DNA of 43,105 nt from contig JAQQAL010000009.1 of the NCBI GenBank assembly GCA_028532855.1, positions 1-43,105 of the forward strand. The letters are read 5' to 3'. Source of the stretch: Candidatus Thalassospirochaeta sargassi. Its GTDB lineage: Bacteria > Spirochaetota > Spirochaetia > UBA9216. Both the position numbers and the translations under genes were made by a program. The stretch's first letter is position 1; each line of letters begins with the position of its first letter. Below, one piece after another: positions 9,058 through 17,522 of the stretch. Under the pieces are notes generated by a model, which saw only the letters and a list, made by a program, of their open reading frames with translations, searched no databases and was not told the origin of the DNA.

Positions 9058-9066
9058 TGATATAAT
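9058..9066 (+). promoter_or_regulatory. Extended -10 promoter for the radical SAM gene
   Basis: TGATATAAT, identical to the element before the symporter gene, begins 13 bases after the symporter stop codon. The predicted start is near 9073 with an 18-base leader containing AAGGA before the TTG at 9091. No good -35 box is visible. Confidence 0.55.
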
Positions 9067-9090
9067 GCTCCGGTAATAAGGATAACATCA

Positions 9091-10455
9091 TTGAAGAAGC
9101 TACTCCTGATAAATCCAGTTAGAAAAAAAAGCGGATATTTACTCAGCCGATTTACCCGATTCCCCCCGCTTGGCCTCGCATACCTAGCCGGAGTGACCCC
9201 GGATGACTGGGATGTGAAGATTTTAGATGAAAATTTTGATCCCTTTGTTTTTGAAGAAGCTGACCTTGTAGGTATTACAGCCTTTACCTCAAGCATCAAC
9301 AGGGCCTATGAGATATCCGGAATGTATAAGAACGCCGGAATCCCCGTTGTTCTGGGTGGAATACATGCTTCCATGATTGAGGATGAGGTTTTGAATTTTG
9401 CTGACGCGGTGGTTGCCGGGGAATGTGAATCCGTCTGGCCGGAGCTTCTGAAGGATTTTGAAGCCGGAAATCTGAAGAGGGTATACAGGGGGGAGCGTAT
9501 TGATCTTTCGGATTATCCGCCTCGTCCTCGTCGTGATCTACTGGATGAGCGCTATGTATGGCAGACAATACAAACATCACGTGGATGTCCCTTTAACTGT
9601 ACTTTTTGCTCAGTTACCAAATACCTTGGTTCAGGTTTCAGGCAGCGCAGTGCAGAAGATGTTCTTGATGAACTTGAAGAAATGCCCGGTCGTTATGTCG
9701 CATTTGTTGATGATAATCTCATAGGTTCAACTGCTGAAAGCAGGGATAGAGCCAGAAAGATTTTTCAAGGCATGATAGACCGGAAATTGAAAAAACGCTG
9801 GTGGATGCAGACTTCAATAAATGCTGCAGCAGATGAAGATCTTCTAAGGCTTGCCGCCCGTTCAGGATGTTACACTGCCTTTATAGGTTTTGAGACTATC
9901 GATCAGGCTGGTTTGAAGGCAATGCACAAGGGTGTTAATGTTAAGATTGGTGTAGACGGATACAAGTCTGTAGTAAATACCTTTCATAAATTCGGAATAG
10001 GTGTTATGGGGGGATTCATTATCGGAAATGATTTTGAATCTGCCGCTTACTACCGAAGATTCGGTGAGTTTCTGGTAAAATCTGGAATAGATATCTGCCA
10101 GATATCTATTCTTACCCCGCTGCCGGGGACAGATTTATATCAGAAAATGAAGGAAGAAAATAAACTCGTAGATAATTCATTCCCGAAAGACTGGGAGAAA
10201 TATCGTCTGTCCAGGGTTGTTCACCGGGCAGAGGGTGTTGAGGCGGACATGATTTATCGCGGCGATAACTATCTTAAAAAAAAGATCTACACAGGTTTCG
10301 GTATGATTTCAAGGATGATAAAAAGTGCACTTGCTTTACGCCGGCCTTTCCGGATTGCAGGAATACTGATTCTAAACAGAGCAATGAAGCGAAGCTGGAT
10401 GAAGTCATATTACTATTCCAGATTTCCGCATGATCTAGGTGATGCAGATGAGTAG
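9091..10455 (+). CDS. Radical SAM protein with N-terminal B12-binding-like domain
   Basis: This 454-residue protein belongs to the B12-binding/radical SAM superfamily. Residues 1-140 resemble the Rossmann-like cobalamin domain (LLINPV, PPLGLAYLAGV, VVLGGIHAS). However, the DxHxxG cobalamin-ligand motif is not seen; the corresponding place reads DENFDPF. The radical SAM [4Fe-4S] motif is CPFNCTFC (C166, C170, C173), followed by FVDDNL and GFIIGND elements of the TIM-barrel. About 80 C-terminal residues are basic and specific. It starts at TTG with AAGGA eight bases upstream. Its end overlaps a methyltransferase gene by eight bases, so the two probably modify the same small molecule or lipid. 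Reaction unknown; BchE/HpnP-like enzymes share the layout. Confidence 0.88.
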   Translation: MKKLLLINPVRKKSGYLLSRFTRFPPLGLAYLAGVTPDDWDVKILDENFDPFVFEEADLVGITAFTSSINRAYEISGMYKNAGIPVVLGGIHASMIEDEVLNFADAVVAGECESVWPELLKDFEAGNLKRVYRGERIDLSDYPPRPRRDLLDERYVWQTIQTSRGCPFNCTFCSVTKYLGSGFRQRSAEDVLDELEEMPGRYVAFVDDNLIGSTAESRDRARKIFQGMIDRKLKKRWWMQTSINAAADEDLLRLAARSGCYTAFIGFETIDQAGLKAMHKGVNVKIGVDGYKSVVNTFHKFGIGVMGGFIIGNDFESAAYYRRFGEFLVKSGIDICQISILTPLPGTDLYQKMKEENKLVDNSFPKDWEKYRLSRVVHRAEGVEADMIYRGDNYLKKKIYTGFGMISRMIKSALALRRPFRIAGILILNRAMKRSWMKSYYYSRFPHDLGDADE

Positions 10456-11266
10456 CGAAGAAAAAAGATCATCTTATATAATGGAAAGTTGTAATGAAAT
10501 AAAGCGGCTTGAAAAGAAAACCGGTTTCAGATCGCTTGAAGAGCAGGCTGTCTGGGCCGGGTTGAAACCGGGTATGCGGGTTGCTGATATAGGATGCGGA
10601 AGCGGAAAAACCTCTTCCTATCTCCGGGAATTAACCGGTGATGAGGGTGAGGTTGTCGGCATGGACAGTTCCTCTGAGCGAATAGAATATGCCCGTCAGA
10701 ATTATCAGGCTGAGGGATTATCTTTCGTAGAGCGGGATGTGTATGGAAATCTTGATGATATCGGCACCTTCGACTTTATCTGGGTTAGATTTTTTCTTGA
10801 GTATCATCGAAATTCTCAGTTTGAGGTCGTTAAAAAGCTGGCGTCTCTTTTATCTCCGGGCGGTATACTCTGTCTGGCTGATCTTGATCACAATAATCTT
10901 AACCACTACGGGCACTCAAAGCGTCTTGAAACTGCTCTAGCGTCAAGCATCATGGCTCTAGAAAAATACCATGATTTTGATGCCTATGCCGGTAGAAAGC
11001 TGTATACCCATCTATATGATCTGGGGTTGGAAAATATAGATGTACATGTTACATACCATCATCTGATTTTCGGAACTCTGGAGGAAAGTGAGGAATTCAA
11101 CTGGCTGCAGAAAGTTGCCGTCGGAGGTAAGTCCTCAGGCTATGATTTTCCGGAATATGAGGGAGGTTTTGATGATTTTTATCGGGATTGTCGCGATTTT
11201 TTTCATGATCCGAGAACCTTCACATACACTCCCCTGATAATCTGCCGGGGAATTCGGCCCTTATAG
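10448..11266 (+). CDS. Class I SAM-dependent methyltransferase
   Basis: This 272-residue protein has motif I VADIGCGSGKTSSYL, the acidic end of strand 2 (VVGMDSS), and a post-I/II region FVERDVYGNL, all typical of the UbiE/Methyltransf_11 fold. A motif III-like LLSPGGILCLADLDH follows. The C-terminal 80 residues are family-specific. Upstream in-frame GTG (10439) and ATG (10442) exist, but AGGTG sits just before the ATG at 10448, giving an ATGAGTAG overlap with the stop of the radical SAM gene. The pair is therefore translationally coupled. Its stop is separated by one base from the stop of the convergent HD-GYP gene. Substrate unknown. Confidence 0.85.
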   Translation: MSSEEKRSSYIMESCNEIKRLEKKTGFRSLEEQAVWAGLKPGMRVADIGCGSGKTSSYLRELTGDEGEVVGMDSSSERIEYARQNYQAEGLSFVERDVYGNLDDIGTFDFIWVRFFLEYHRNSQFEVVKKLASLLSPGGILCLADLDHNNLNHYGHSKRLETALASSIMALEKYHDFDAYAGRKLYTHLYDLGLENIDVHVTYHHLIFGTLEESEEFNWLQKVAVGGKSSGYDFPEYEGGFDDFYRDCRDFFHDPRTFTYTPLIICRGIRPL

Positions 11267-11267
11267 A

Positions 11268-13217
11268 TCAGCTGAGACTTACTGCACCTGCTGTCTTTTC
11301 AATCTTTGCCTGGGTGTCGGCTAGATATTCACAGAAAACCTTCACTACTTTTGGATCCAGATGTGATCCTGATTCTGCTTTGAGAATTGAAACAGCCTCG
11401 TCAAAGGGCATGGGGTTGCGGTAATGCCTCTGTGACGTTATTGCATCATAGAAATCTGCGGCTGCTATTATTCTTGACTCTAGGGGGATTTCCGGACCTG
11501 CAAGACCGTTAGGATAACCCCTGCCGTCAAGGCGTTCATGGTGAGCACCGGCTATGTTCGGAATTTCGCAGTAATCATCTTCAAAGTTTATCTGGTTAAG
11601 TATCGAGGTTGTTTTCCCTGCATGAGTTTTAATTATTTCAAATTCGTCTACTGTGAGTTGACCGTTCTTTTTCAGAATGTGATCAGGAACACCGATTTTT
11701 CCGTAATCATGCAGAAGGGAGGCAATACGTATTACGTCCCGTTCTTTTTTAGCGAAACCCATCCGTTTTGCAATTTCATCAGAATAAACAGCAACCTTTT
11801 CGGAATGACCGGCAGTCAGCGGATCCCTCGCATCTATACTGGATGCAAGTACCTTGATGATTGACTGAAACTGAGATTCACGAGCCTGCAGCAGCTGCAC
11901 CTTTTTTATTCCGACTCCTATAACAGAAGCAATGGCCATCAGCTGACTGATATCACTCTGAATAAGCGGACGTTGAGAATGAAGATTGTCTACCGAAATA
12001 ATTCCGATGGCTTCGTTGTCACAGATTATAGGACAGCATATGAAAGATTTACTGCCGAGGCTTTTGGTAAATGCGATGCTCCTGAGGCTGAGATCCTTCT
12101 TGATATCTTCCACATTGTTGATTAAAAAAGGCCGTCTTTCCTTAAAACATACTACGAAAACACCCTTTGATAGAGGATTATTAAGGTTGAACGCTGTTGT
12201 TGCCAGAAGTTCCTGATATCCGGCATGATAGCCATAGCCGGTTCTGAATTCCAAAGCCGTTTTTCCCTTGTTTGCGAGAAGAATCAGACCGCGGTCGAAC
12301 TCCAGGCCTTTTTCGGTGATACTGATTGCTTCATCCAGTATTTCATCAACCGAAAGCTTTTCATTTACAGCCTGTCCCAGTTCCTGGGAAATCTTGGTAT
12401 TGTTATGATTTAAATCAATCTGATGAATCAACTCATCAGTTGTACTTAGCGCTGATTTGACTTTCTCTGAGAGCTCTTTTACCTGTCGTCGTTTAACCAG
12501 GGCATAGAACAATAAAGAGCCGAAGATGGAAGTCGGGAGAATATAGCTCAAAGTAAGATCTGGATTTGTGACTGCTGCAATGATATTGCCAACGGCTACG
12601 ATAGGAATAACCATGCTCTCGATTCTTCGGGCTTTTACTGCACGGGAGTCCTCCCATGAAATGATATATCTGCAGGTTTCGCCGCCTTTGAAACGGCATT
12701 CCGGATGTTCGATTTTAGGCAGTTTGTGGTTGAACAGCATTGGAAGCGCTTCTAACATGCCTATTCTGTTTTCACATTGATAGGGTTTTTCTTCTACGTC
12801 TCCCTTTAAATGTACGCTTACTTCAACGCAATTTCTGGTAATTTTTTTTACCTTGTATTCAGTATAATTAGTAAAGCTTCTTGAAACATATTCAACCTGC
12901 TCGAAACCGCCTATCGGCCCGATAAGGCTGAGGAGATATTTTCTAAGAAGATTTCCCTCGTGAAAATGAGCGAAGAATTGACCGGCTTCCCTTGCCAGCT
13001 TTTTATTTCCCGTAAGCTGAACAGCTCTTTCATAAAAGAGATCTACCTGTTCCTGGTTAAACCAGTGAGCCTGATCAACTATTTCGTATTCTTTCATTCC
13101 GGCATAGGAATAAATATCGCTCAAGTCGACGGAGGGATATCGTTTCTGTAAGAGTTTTACATATGCGTCGATGATGCGACTCGAATAAGGCCGGTCAAAG
13201 TTGGTTAATTCCTTCAT
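11268..13217 (-). CDS. HD-GYP c-di-GMP phosphodiesterase with V4R-like, membrane and GAF regions
   Basis: This is a 649-residue multidomain sensor. Residues 1-190 contain a region ending in GMLEALPMLFNHKLPKIEHPEC and GGETCRYIISW; its cysteine/histidine pattern is reminiscent of V4R (4-vinyl reductase) ligand domains. Two membrane helices follow at about 203-243, then a short coiled coil, a GAF domain (about 285-440), and the HD-GYP domain (about 450-625). The catalytic pair is HD in LLHDYGKIG, and the GYP motif is intact in HHERLDGRGYP, so it should hydrolyse c-di-GMP. The ATG at 13217 has AGGAG at a good distance (a TTG codon precedes it). It starts nine bases after the stop of the PilZ gene, so the two form an operon. 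Confidence 0.88.
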   Translation of the reverse strand: MKELTNFDRPYSSRIIDAYVKLLQKRYPSVDLSDIYSYAGMKEYEIVDQAHWFNQEQVDLFYERAVQLTGNKKLAREAGQFFAHFHEGNLLRKYLLSLIGPIGGFEQVEYVSRSFTNYTEYKVKKITRNCVEVSVHLKGDVEEKPYQCENRIGMLEALPMLFNHKLPKIEHPECRFKGGETCRYIISWEDSRAVKARRIESMVIPIVAVGNIIAAVTNPDLTLSYILPTSIFGSLLFYALVKRRQVKELSEKVKSALSTTDELIHQIDLNHNNTKISQELGQAVNEKLSVDEILDEAISITEKGLEFDRGLILLANKGKTALEFRTGYGYHAGYQELLATTAFNLNNPLSKGVFVVCFKERRPFLINNVEDIKKDLSLRSIAFTKSLGSKSFICCPIICDNEAIGIISVDNLHSQRPLIQSDISQLMAIASVIGVGIKKVQLLQARESQFQSIIKVLASSIDARDPLTAGHSEKVAVYSDEIAKRMGFAKKERDVIRIASLLHDYGKIGVPDHILKKNGQLTVDEFEIIKTHAGKTTSILNQINFEDDYCEIPNIAGAHHERLDGRGYPNGLAGPEIPLESRIIAAADFYDAITSQRHYRNPMPFDEAVSILKAESGSHLDPKVVKVFCEYLADTQAKIEKTAGAVSLS

Positions 13218-13226
13218 CAACCTCTC

Positions 13227-15371
13227 CTAATGGTTAATTGTTTTTAAGAGAGTTTTTAAATGTTTAAAGTAGGCATCGCCTGCTTCGGTATTCAGTATCC
13301 AGAGAGTATAGTTTTTTTCCTTCTGAATACCCAGTTTCTCTGCGCTATATTCCGGATACATAAGTACAGGAACCCTGTTGTCGTTTTTGAACAAAACTGA
13401 AACTTCATATATGAAGCTTTGTATTATATCATATGTCAGGTCTGAAAGGCTGATAATAAAAACTTTTATAGAATTCGTAAGGTTGGATAAATTCAACCCG
13501 GTTTCCGACTGATCAGCCATGATTATACTCTTGCATTCCCCATTATGATTTAACGAAAACAGCTTTATGTCGCGGTTAAATCCGGCGCTTTCATATGATT
13601 TAAGCAGGTTGTTGTTTGAGCCTCCACCGTTTGTGAGATTCATCGCTTTGAGCATCAGTCCCCCGGATTCCTTCTGATAAAAGCTTTCAAGGTTTTTAAG
13701 GTCGCTGCTTGTGGTCTCATCCAGAGTCCATCCATCGTAAAGACCGGCTGGCCTGGTATCGGAGCGGGTGCAGAAAAAATAAGCCCAGGAATCAAGCGAT
13801 AACTGGTTTTTATTATCGGCATTTTTTGCTATATCCCCGAAAACTCTTCTGGGAAATCTGTTTTCTTCGCGATAATAACACATAAGATAAAGCATATGCA
13901 TGCTTCGTATACGGTGGCTGCTGTTACTGAAGCTGCCCACCTGGTTAAGAACGTGGAGGCCGGCATTTTTGTTGTTTATAGATGTGGCTGCGTGATGGTG
14001 TAGGAGCCACGAATTCTCATAGGAACGCAGCATCGACATATGACCCTCTATACGGTGCCCTTCATGGTAAATGAAATGGCGGGCTATGCCGGGACTTCTT
14101 GTGTACAGACGTTCATATATGTCTTTCATCCGCTCTTTAGAGTTTGCGAGGTGTTTGTATTTTTCAGGATAGATGAAACCTGATTCAAAAAAGAACCTCC
14201 ATAGAGCGGCAGTATCTACCGGTGCGCATACTGATGAATTGCTGTCGTTTGTCTGGTGAATAAAATTCAGCAATGTGGAATGGTGTGCCGGATCCATGTC
14301 GAGCAGGGCCATCCCGTATCTGTACTCATCGTTGCGGGATTCCTCTTTATCTCTATATATGACCTGAGTACGGCATTTAAGCGGACTGCCGCCCGGCAGG
14401 CTGAGCTCCATCTCCGGAATGATAAGGCCAGGGATAAGTACGGAATGAGAAGAATTCTCAGTTAATCTGAGCCCGGATGCGGAAATATCTATTGCCTGAA
14501 TCCGGCATCGTTCCCCGGAAAGCGGATGGACGAAGGAGATTTGAACCGGAGACTGCAATTCGTATCGTTCAGCCCTGTATTTTTTCTTTTTGAACCTCTG
14601 AATCTTTGAATTCAAAACTTTGAAAACATGCAGTACGGCATCGTCGTATTCTCTAGTTGAAAGAAGGCTGCACCCTCCGGTGAAAATGGTTCCGTCTTCC
14701 TTTTTAAGCATCATATGAAACTGATCATCGGGATTGAGCCATCTAAGCTCCGGATTATCTTTTTCATACAGAGAGACAAGGAATGAGTCCGAGTTGAAGT
14801 TGATCAGTTCTCCCTCATAAAAGCAGCCGTTTTGAGTCATTACAGCATTAATATTCTCAGCGGGGAATCTTTCCGCTTTTCTGTAATTGAGGATCTCTCC
14901 AGAGAGCGGAAGAGTCAGATTCATTCCGTTTGGAGTCAAATTGTATTCTGTCGGTGAAACCGATAGAATTAGTTCACCGTCAGGAATGAGTATTTTAGTA
15001 CATTCGAATTGCTCCAGAGCCTCTTCGGAGCTGCCGTCTAACCATTCAAGTTCAAGGGTTTCCTTTGTGCAGGGTGAGGGGGTTGCCTGTAGACTTATAC
15101 TCCTCGCGAATATTTTATGCTGAAATACGATATTTAAGGGCTCGCAAATGAAATTAGCGTAATTTATTGCATTTATATACCTTTTTCGCTTAATTGCTTT
15201 GATCAGAGGTTCATTTTTTTCTACTTCAACGCTCGATTCTACAGTTGCAATATCCAAATCCGGGATTCCTTTTACTCGCTTCATTATTATATCGGTGCAT
15301 TCTATAGGGCATATGAGCGGAAGATTTATGAGTTTACGGTACCGTAAAATTTTTATTACCCATGAATCCAT
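13227..15371 (-). CDS. Tandem PilZ-like protein with C-terminal acyltransferase (GNAT)-like region
   Basis: This 714-residue cytoplasmic protein has a canonical PilZ domain at about residues 262-375, with the RAERY arginine region and DISASGLRL, the c-di-GMP-binding signature. A second, weaker PilZ-like segment precedes it (about 163-255, RKAERFP and INAVMTQNG). The C-terminal half (about 395-714) looks like two GNAT-type acyltransferase repeats (GHMSMLRSYENSWLLHHHAA in the first, YESAGFNRDIKLFSL and GLNLSNLTN in the second), possibly FeeM-like; this is tentative. The first 160 residues are unrecognised. No Shine-Dalgarno precedes the ATG at 15371, so the start is uncertain. It is upstream of and coupled with the HD-GYP gene: a c-di-GMP receptor and hydrolase made together. 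Confidence 0.75.
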   Translation of the reverse strand: MDSWVIKILRYRKLINLPLICPIECTDIIMKRVKGIPDLDIATVESSVEVEKNEPLIKAIKRKRYINAINYANFICEPLNIVFQHKIFARSISLQATPSPCTKETLELEWLDGSSEEALEQFECTKILIPDGELILSVSPTEYNLTPNGMNLTLPLSGEILNYRKAERFPAENINAVMTQNGCFYEGELINFNSDSFLVSLYEKDNPELRWLNPDDQFHMMLKKEDGTIFTGGCSLLSTREYDDAVLHVFKVLNSKIQRFKKKKYRAERYELQSPVQISFVHPLSGERCRIQAIDISASGLRLTENSSHSVLIPGLIIPEMELSLPGGSPLKCRTQVIYRDKEESRNDEYRYGMALLDMDPAHHSTLLNFIHQTNDSNSSVCAPVDTAALWRFFFESGFIYPEKYKHLANSKERMKDIYERLYTRSPGIARHFIYHEGHRIEGHMSMLRSYENSWLLHHHAATSINNKNAGLHVLNQVGSFSNSSHRIRSMHMLYLMCYYREENRFPRRVFGDIAKNADNKNQLSLDSWAYFFCTRSDTRPAGLYDGWTLDETTSSDLKNLESFYQKESGGLMLKAMNLTNGGGSNNNLLKSYESAGFNRDIKLFSLNHNGECKSIIMADQSETGLNLSNLTNSIKVFIISLSDLTYDIIQSFIYEVSVLFKNDNRVPVLMYPEYSAEKLGIQKEKNYTLWILNTEAGDAYFKHLKTLLKTINH

Positions 15372-15471
15372 GAAGCGAATAATGAATATATCGGGAACGT
15401 GTCATCTGAATTGATCACAGCTTAAGAGTGCGTTTTAAATCTGATAATTTATGGTTCGGTCGAGGTTATCG

Positions 15472-16008
15472 TTAGAACTCATAGATGTAGACGGGGGTTC
15501 GAAGGGTGCCCCCCGCATGTTCCACCCTGGTTTCAGTCCAGCCCGGCATTCTGAATGCTATTGAGATAAGAACTCCGTTGCCCGGCTGGTCTCTCTCGAA
15601 TGAGGCCCGTAATTTCTTCATCGATGAACCCGAAAGGTATGTGATATATGCCGCGTTGTCATCGAGTGTTGTGGTGAAAATATCAGCCATGGAGTTTATT
15701 GTCACCGGTCCGCCGGAGAGTCCTGAAATAAGTTTTGAGAAAAAATGCGGCACAAACGAGTACTCAACGGCAGTGACCCTTTTGCCGGGATATCTGCGGC
15801 TAATGCTCCGGGCCAGGCCTCCCCAGCCGGATCCTAAATCAGTAATGTTTTTAATATCTTTATAATTCCCTAGTATCTCCAGGACAAGCCGGCGTTCGGA
15901 TGGCAGTGACGGCATCGGTACTACCCCTGTTTGGAGACTTGCGGTGATTATAAAAACGCTCGACAGTGCAGCGATAATTGCAGCAGTTAAAAGCAGGGTC
16001 AGAAGCAT
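15472..16008 (-). CDS. Membrane-anchored SAM methyltransferase-like protein
   Basis: This 178-residue protein starts with one hydrophobic helix (about residues 1-27), followed by GVVPMPSLPSER. The SAM-binding motif I is DLGSGWGGLARSI (about 57-69), with an acidic strand-2 residue in VTAVEYS. The end (GVLISIAFRMPGWTETRV) matches a small family of N-terminally anchored methyltransferases, distantly similar to FAM173-type lysine methyltransferases. It is short for a full Rossmann methyltransferase but appears intact. No Shine-Dalgarno precedes the ATG; instead a -10-like TATTAT lies six bases upstream, suggesting a leaderless message. It diverges from the next methyltransferase gene with 36 bases between the two ATGs. 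Target unknown. Confidence 0.72.
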   Translation of the reverse strand: MLLTLLLTAAIIAALSSVFIITASLQTGVVPMPSLPSERRLVLEILGNYKDIKNITDLGSGWGGLARSISRRYPGKRVTAVEYSFVPHFFSKLISGLSGGPVTINSMADIFTTTLDDNAAYITYLSGSSMKKLRASFERDQPGNGVLISIAFRMPGWTETRVEHAGGTLRTPVYIYEF

Positions 16009-16044
16009 CTGCCAATAATAGCATTAATAGTGTATATTGTTTCA
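16009..16044. promoter_or_regulatory. Divergent promoters with -10 boxes six bases from each ATG
   Basis: On the plus strand TATATT (16033-16038) ends six bases before the ATG at 16045. On the minus strand TATTAT (16020-16015) ends six bases before the ATG at 16008. Neither gene has a Shine-Dalgarno site. A transcription start about 7 bases after each -10 would coincide with the ATG, i.e. leaderless mRNAs. CTGCCA (plus, spacer 18) and TTGAAA (minus, spacer 19) are possible but imperfect -35 boxes. Confidence 0.45.
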
Positions 16045-17031
16045 ATGCCGAATACAGACATGGATGCTCTTGAAGCGTTGATTACTAAGAATATTAAATC
16101 GTTAAGCCTGCCGCTTTCCACACAGGGGCTGCCTCTATGTCCCTCAAGGCTTCTAAACGGCAGGGGAGGTTGCGCGCCGGGGTTCGATAATGTAAACATT
16201 GATCTTTATCCGCCTCTGCTCTTTGTCACCCTCTACAGCAAGTATTCCGACCCCGAGGTGAATTCTCTGGTTCAAAAACTGATGTCTATGTTTGAAGGTT
16301 TTCCGCTGCTGGTTCAGGACAGATCTGTTCGGCCTGCGGATACGAGATTTTTGTCAGAGGATGCGCACGGAGAGATCATAGTTGAAGAGGCGGGGCTGCG
16401 GTATTATCTGCATCCCGGGCGGGGTCAGAATCCCGGATTCTTTCCGGATATGCGAAGGGGGCGAGAGCTTATCAGATCGATTATTCAGGAGAATCTTGAA
16501 AAGAGCGGCTGTAAACAGTCTGTTCTTAACCTTTTTGCCTATACCTGTTCGCTGTCGGTCGCCTCACTGTCAGCAGGGGCTTCAAAGGTCGTCAACATTG
16601 ATAAAAATAAGCGATCACTTGATATCGGCCGGCGGAACCACCGCCTTAATGACGGTTTTTTCTCCGGAACTTCTGCGGGTAACACCATCTATCTTCCCCA
16701 CGATATCTTCAAATCAATCGGCAGACTGAAAAGAGAAGGTCCGTATAACCTGATAATTGCCGACCCTCCTCCTACACAGAAGGGCAGCTTTATGATGTTG
16801 AAAGACTACCCAAGGCTGTTGAGGCGCCTTCCTGAAATGCTCGTGGACGGAGGGATTCTTATGCTGACGCAGAATGGCCCTTCGTGGTCATGGAATGATT
16901 TTGAAAAAATGATAAGAGAAAACCTTCCTGAGTTTACTGCTTTGACAAAGGTACAGCCGCCGCAGGATTTTGCTCCGGCGATAGACGGCCGGGGACTGAA
17001 AATTATAACTGCAAGAAAACCTGCCGGCTGA
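16045..17031 (+). CDS. Class I SAM methyltransferase, RlmI/RlmK-like rRNA methyltransferase family
   Basis: This 328-residue protein has the arrangement of the COG1092/Methyltrans_SAM family. An N-terminal region leads to HPGRGQNPGFFPDMRRGREL, where the family usually has a tGfflDqR-type motif. Motif I follows (VLNLFAYTCSLSVASLSAGA), then the strand-2 acidic residue (VVNIDKNKRSLDIGRRNHRLN) and the catalytic-site ADPP in LIIADPPPTQKG. The family methylates rRNA bases, mostly at cytosine C5 or guanine N2. Here the PUA domain of RlmI is not apparent. An in-frame GTG lies at 16030, but the ATG at 16045 is preferred because of the -10 box six bases upstream. Exact target unknown. Confidence 0.8.
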   Translation: MPNTDMDALEALITKNIKSLSLPLSTQGLPLCPSRLLNGRGGCAPGFDNVNIDLYPPLLFVTLYSKYSDPEVNSLVQKLMSMFEGFPLLVQDRSVRPADTRFLSEDAHGEIIVEEAGLRYYLHPGRGQNPGFFPDMRRGRELIRSIIQENLEKSGCKQSVLNLFAYTCSLSVASLSAGASKVVNIDKNKRSLDIGRRNHRLNDGFFSGTSAGNTIYLPHDIFKSIGRLKREGPYNLIIADPPPTQKGSFMMLKDYPRLLRRLPEMLVDGGILMLTQNGPSWSWNDFEKMIRENLPEFTALTKVQPPQDFAPAIDGRGLKIITARKPAG

Positions 17032-17044
17032 TAAAGATATTCAA

Positions 17045-17073
17045 TTTACGACTTCTGAAATTTATTTTATAGT
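17045..17073 (+). promoter_or_regulatory. Sigma-70-type promoter for the cupin gene
   Basis: TTTACG (17045-17050) and TATAGT (17068-17073) are separated by exactly 17 bases, matching four and five of six consensus positions. The start would be near 17080, giving a leader of about 24 bases that contains AAGGAGA before the ATG at 17104. Confidence 0.55.
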
Positions 17074-17103
17074 TTATAGGAACAGAAAAAAAGGAGAACT
17101 AAA

Positions 17104-17496
17104 ATGAATAAAGATTCAAAACTTTTCATTGTAAAAAATATTGAGAACATTGCAGCATCATCGGAAGAAGAGCGGCTGGAGTTCGAACCGATAGAAGGAC
17201 TACAGGGCTGGTATCTGCAGACATACACGGCTGAAGAAGCCGGACTTGACTGGGTTGTTCTGAGCTGTGAAGCAAATGCCGATGTAAACCCGCTGCACAG
17301 CGGCGGTGATGTTAACTGGCTAGGCTGGGTTGCAGATGGCCCAATAGAAATGATTCTGGGTGGCGCCGATGAGGTCCAGACTTCTTCGAGGATTGTGCAG
17401 CCGGGCGACTATCTTACCTTCGCACCTGATACCTTTCACGGCTGGGTGCCCGGTTCCAATCCTGCCAGATTGGTCTTTGTAAAGCTTAAGGGTTAA
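17104..17496 (+). CDS. Small cupin-domain protein
   Basis: This 130-residue protein has a single cupin barrel. Cupin motif 1 is represented by VNPLHSGGDVNWLGWVADG and motif 2 by PGDYLTFAPDTFHGWVPGSN, with a histidine in each (H in NPLHSGG and H in TFHGW) that can bind metal. The spacing fits a single-domain cupin of the mannose-isomerase-like or sensor type; the enzymatic role is not determinable. AAGGAGA lies eight bases before the ATG, and a sigma-70-type promoter lies just upstream. The yaaA gene follows after 26 bases on the same strand, so the two may be co-transcribed. Confidence 0.82.
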   Translation: MNKDSKLFIVKNIENIAASSEEERLEFEPIEGLQGWYLQTYTAEEAGLDWVVLSCEANADVNPLHSGGDVNWLGWVADGPIEMILGGADEVQTSSRIVQPGDYLTFAPDTFHGWVPGSNPARLVFVKLKG

Positions 17497-17522
17497 ACTC
17501 ACAGCAACTATTTGCTCCTCCT

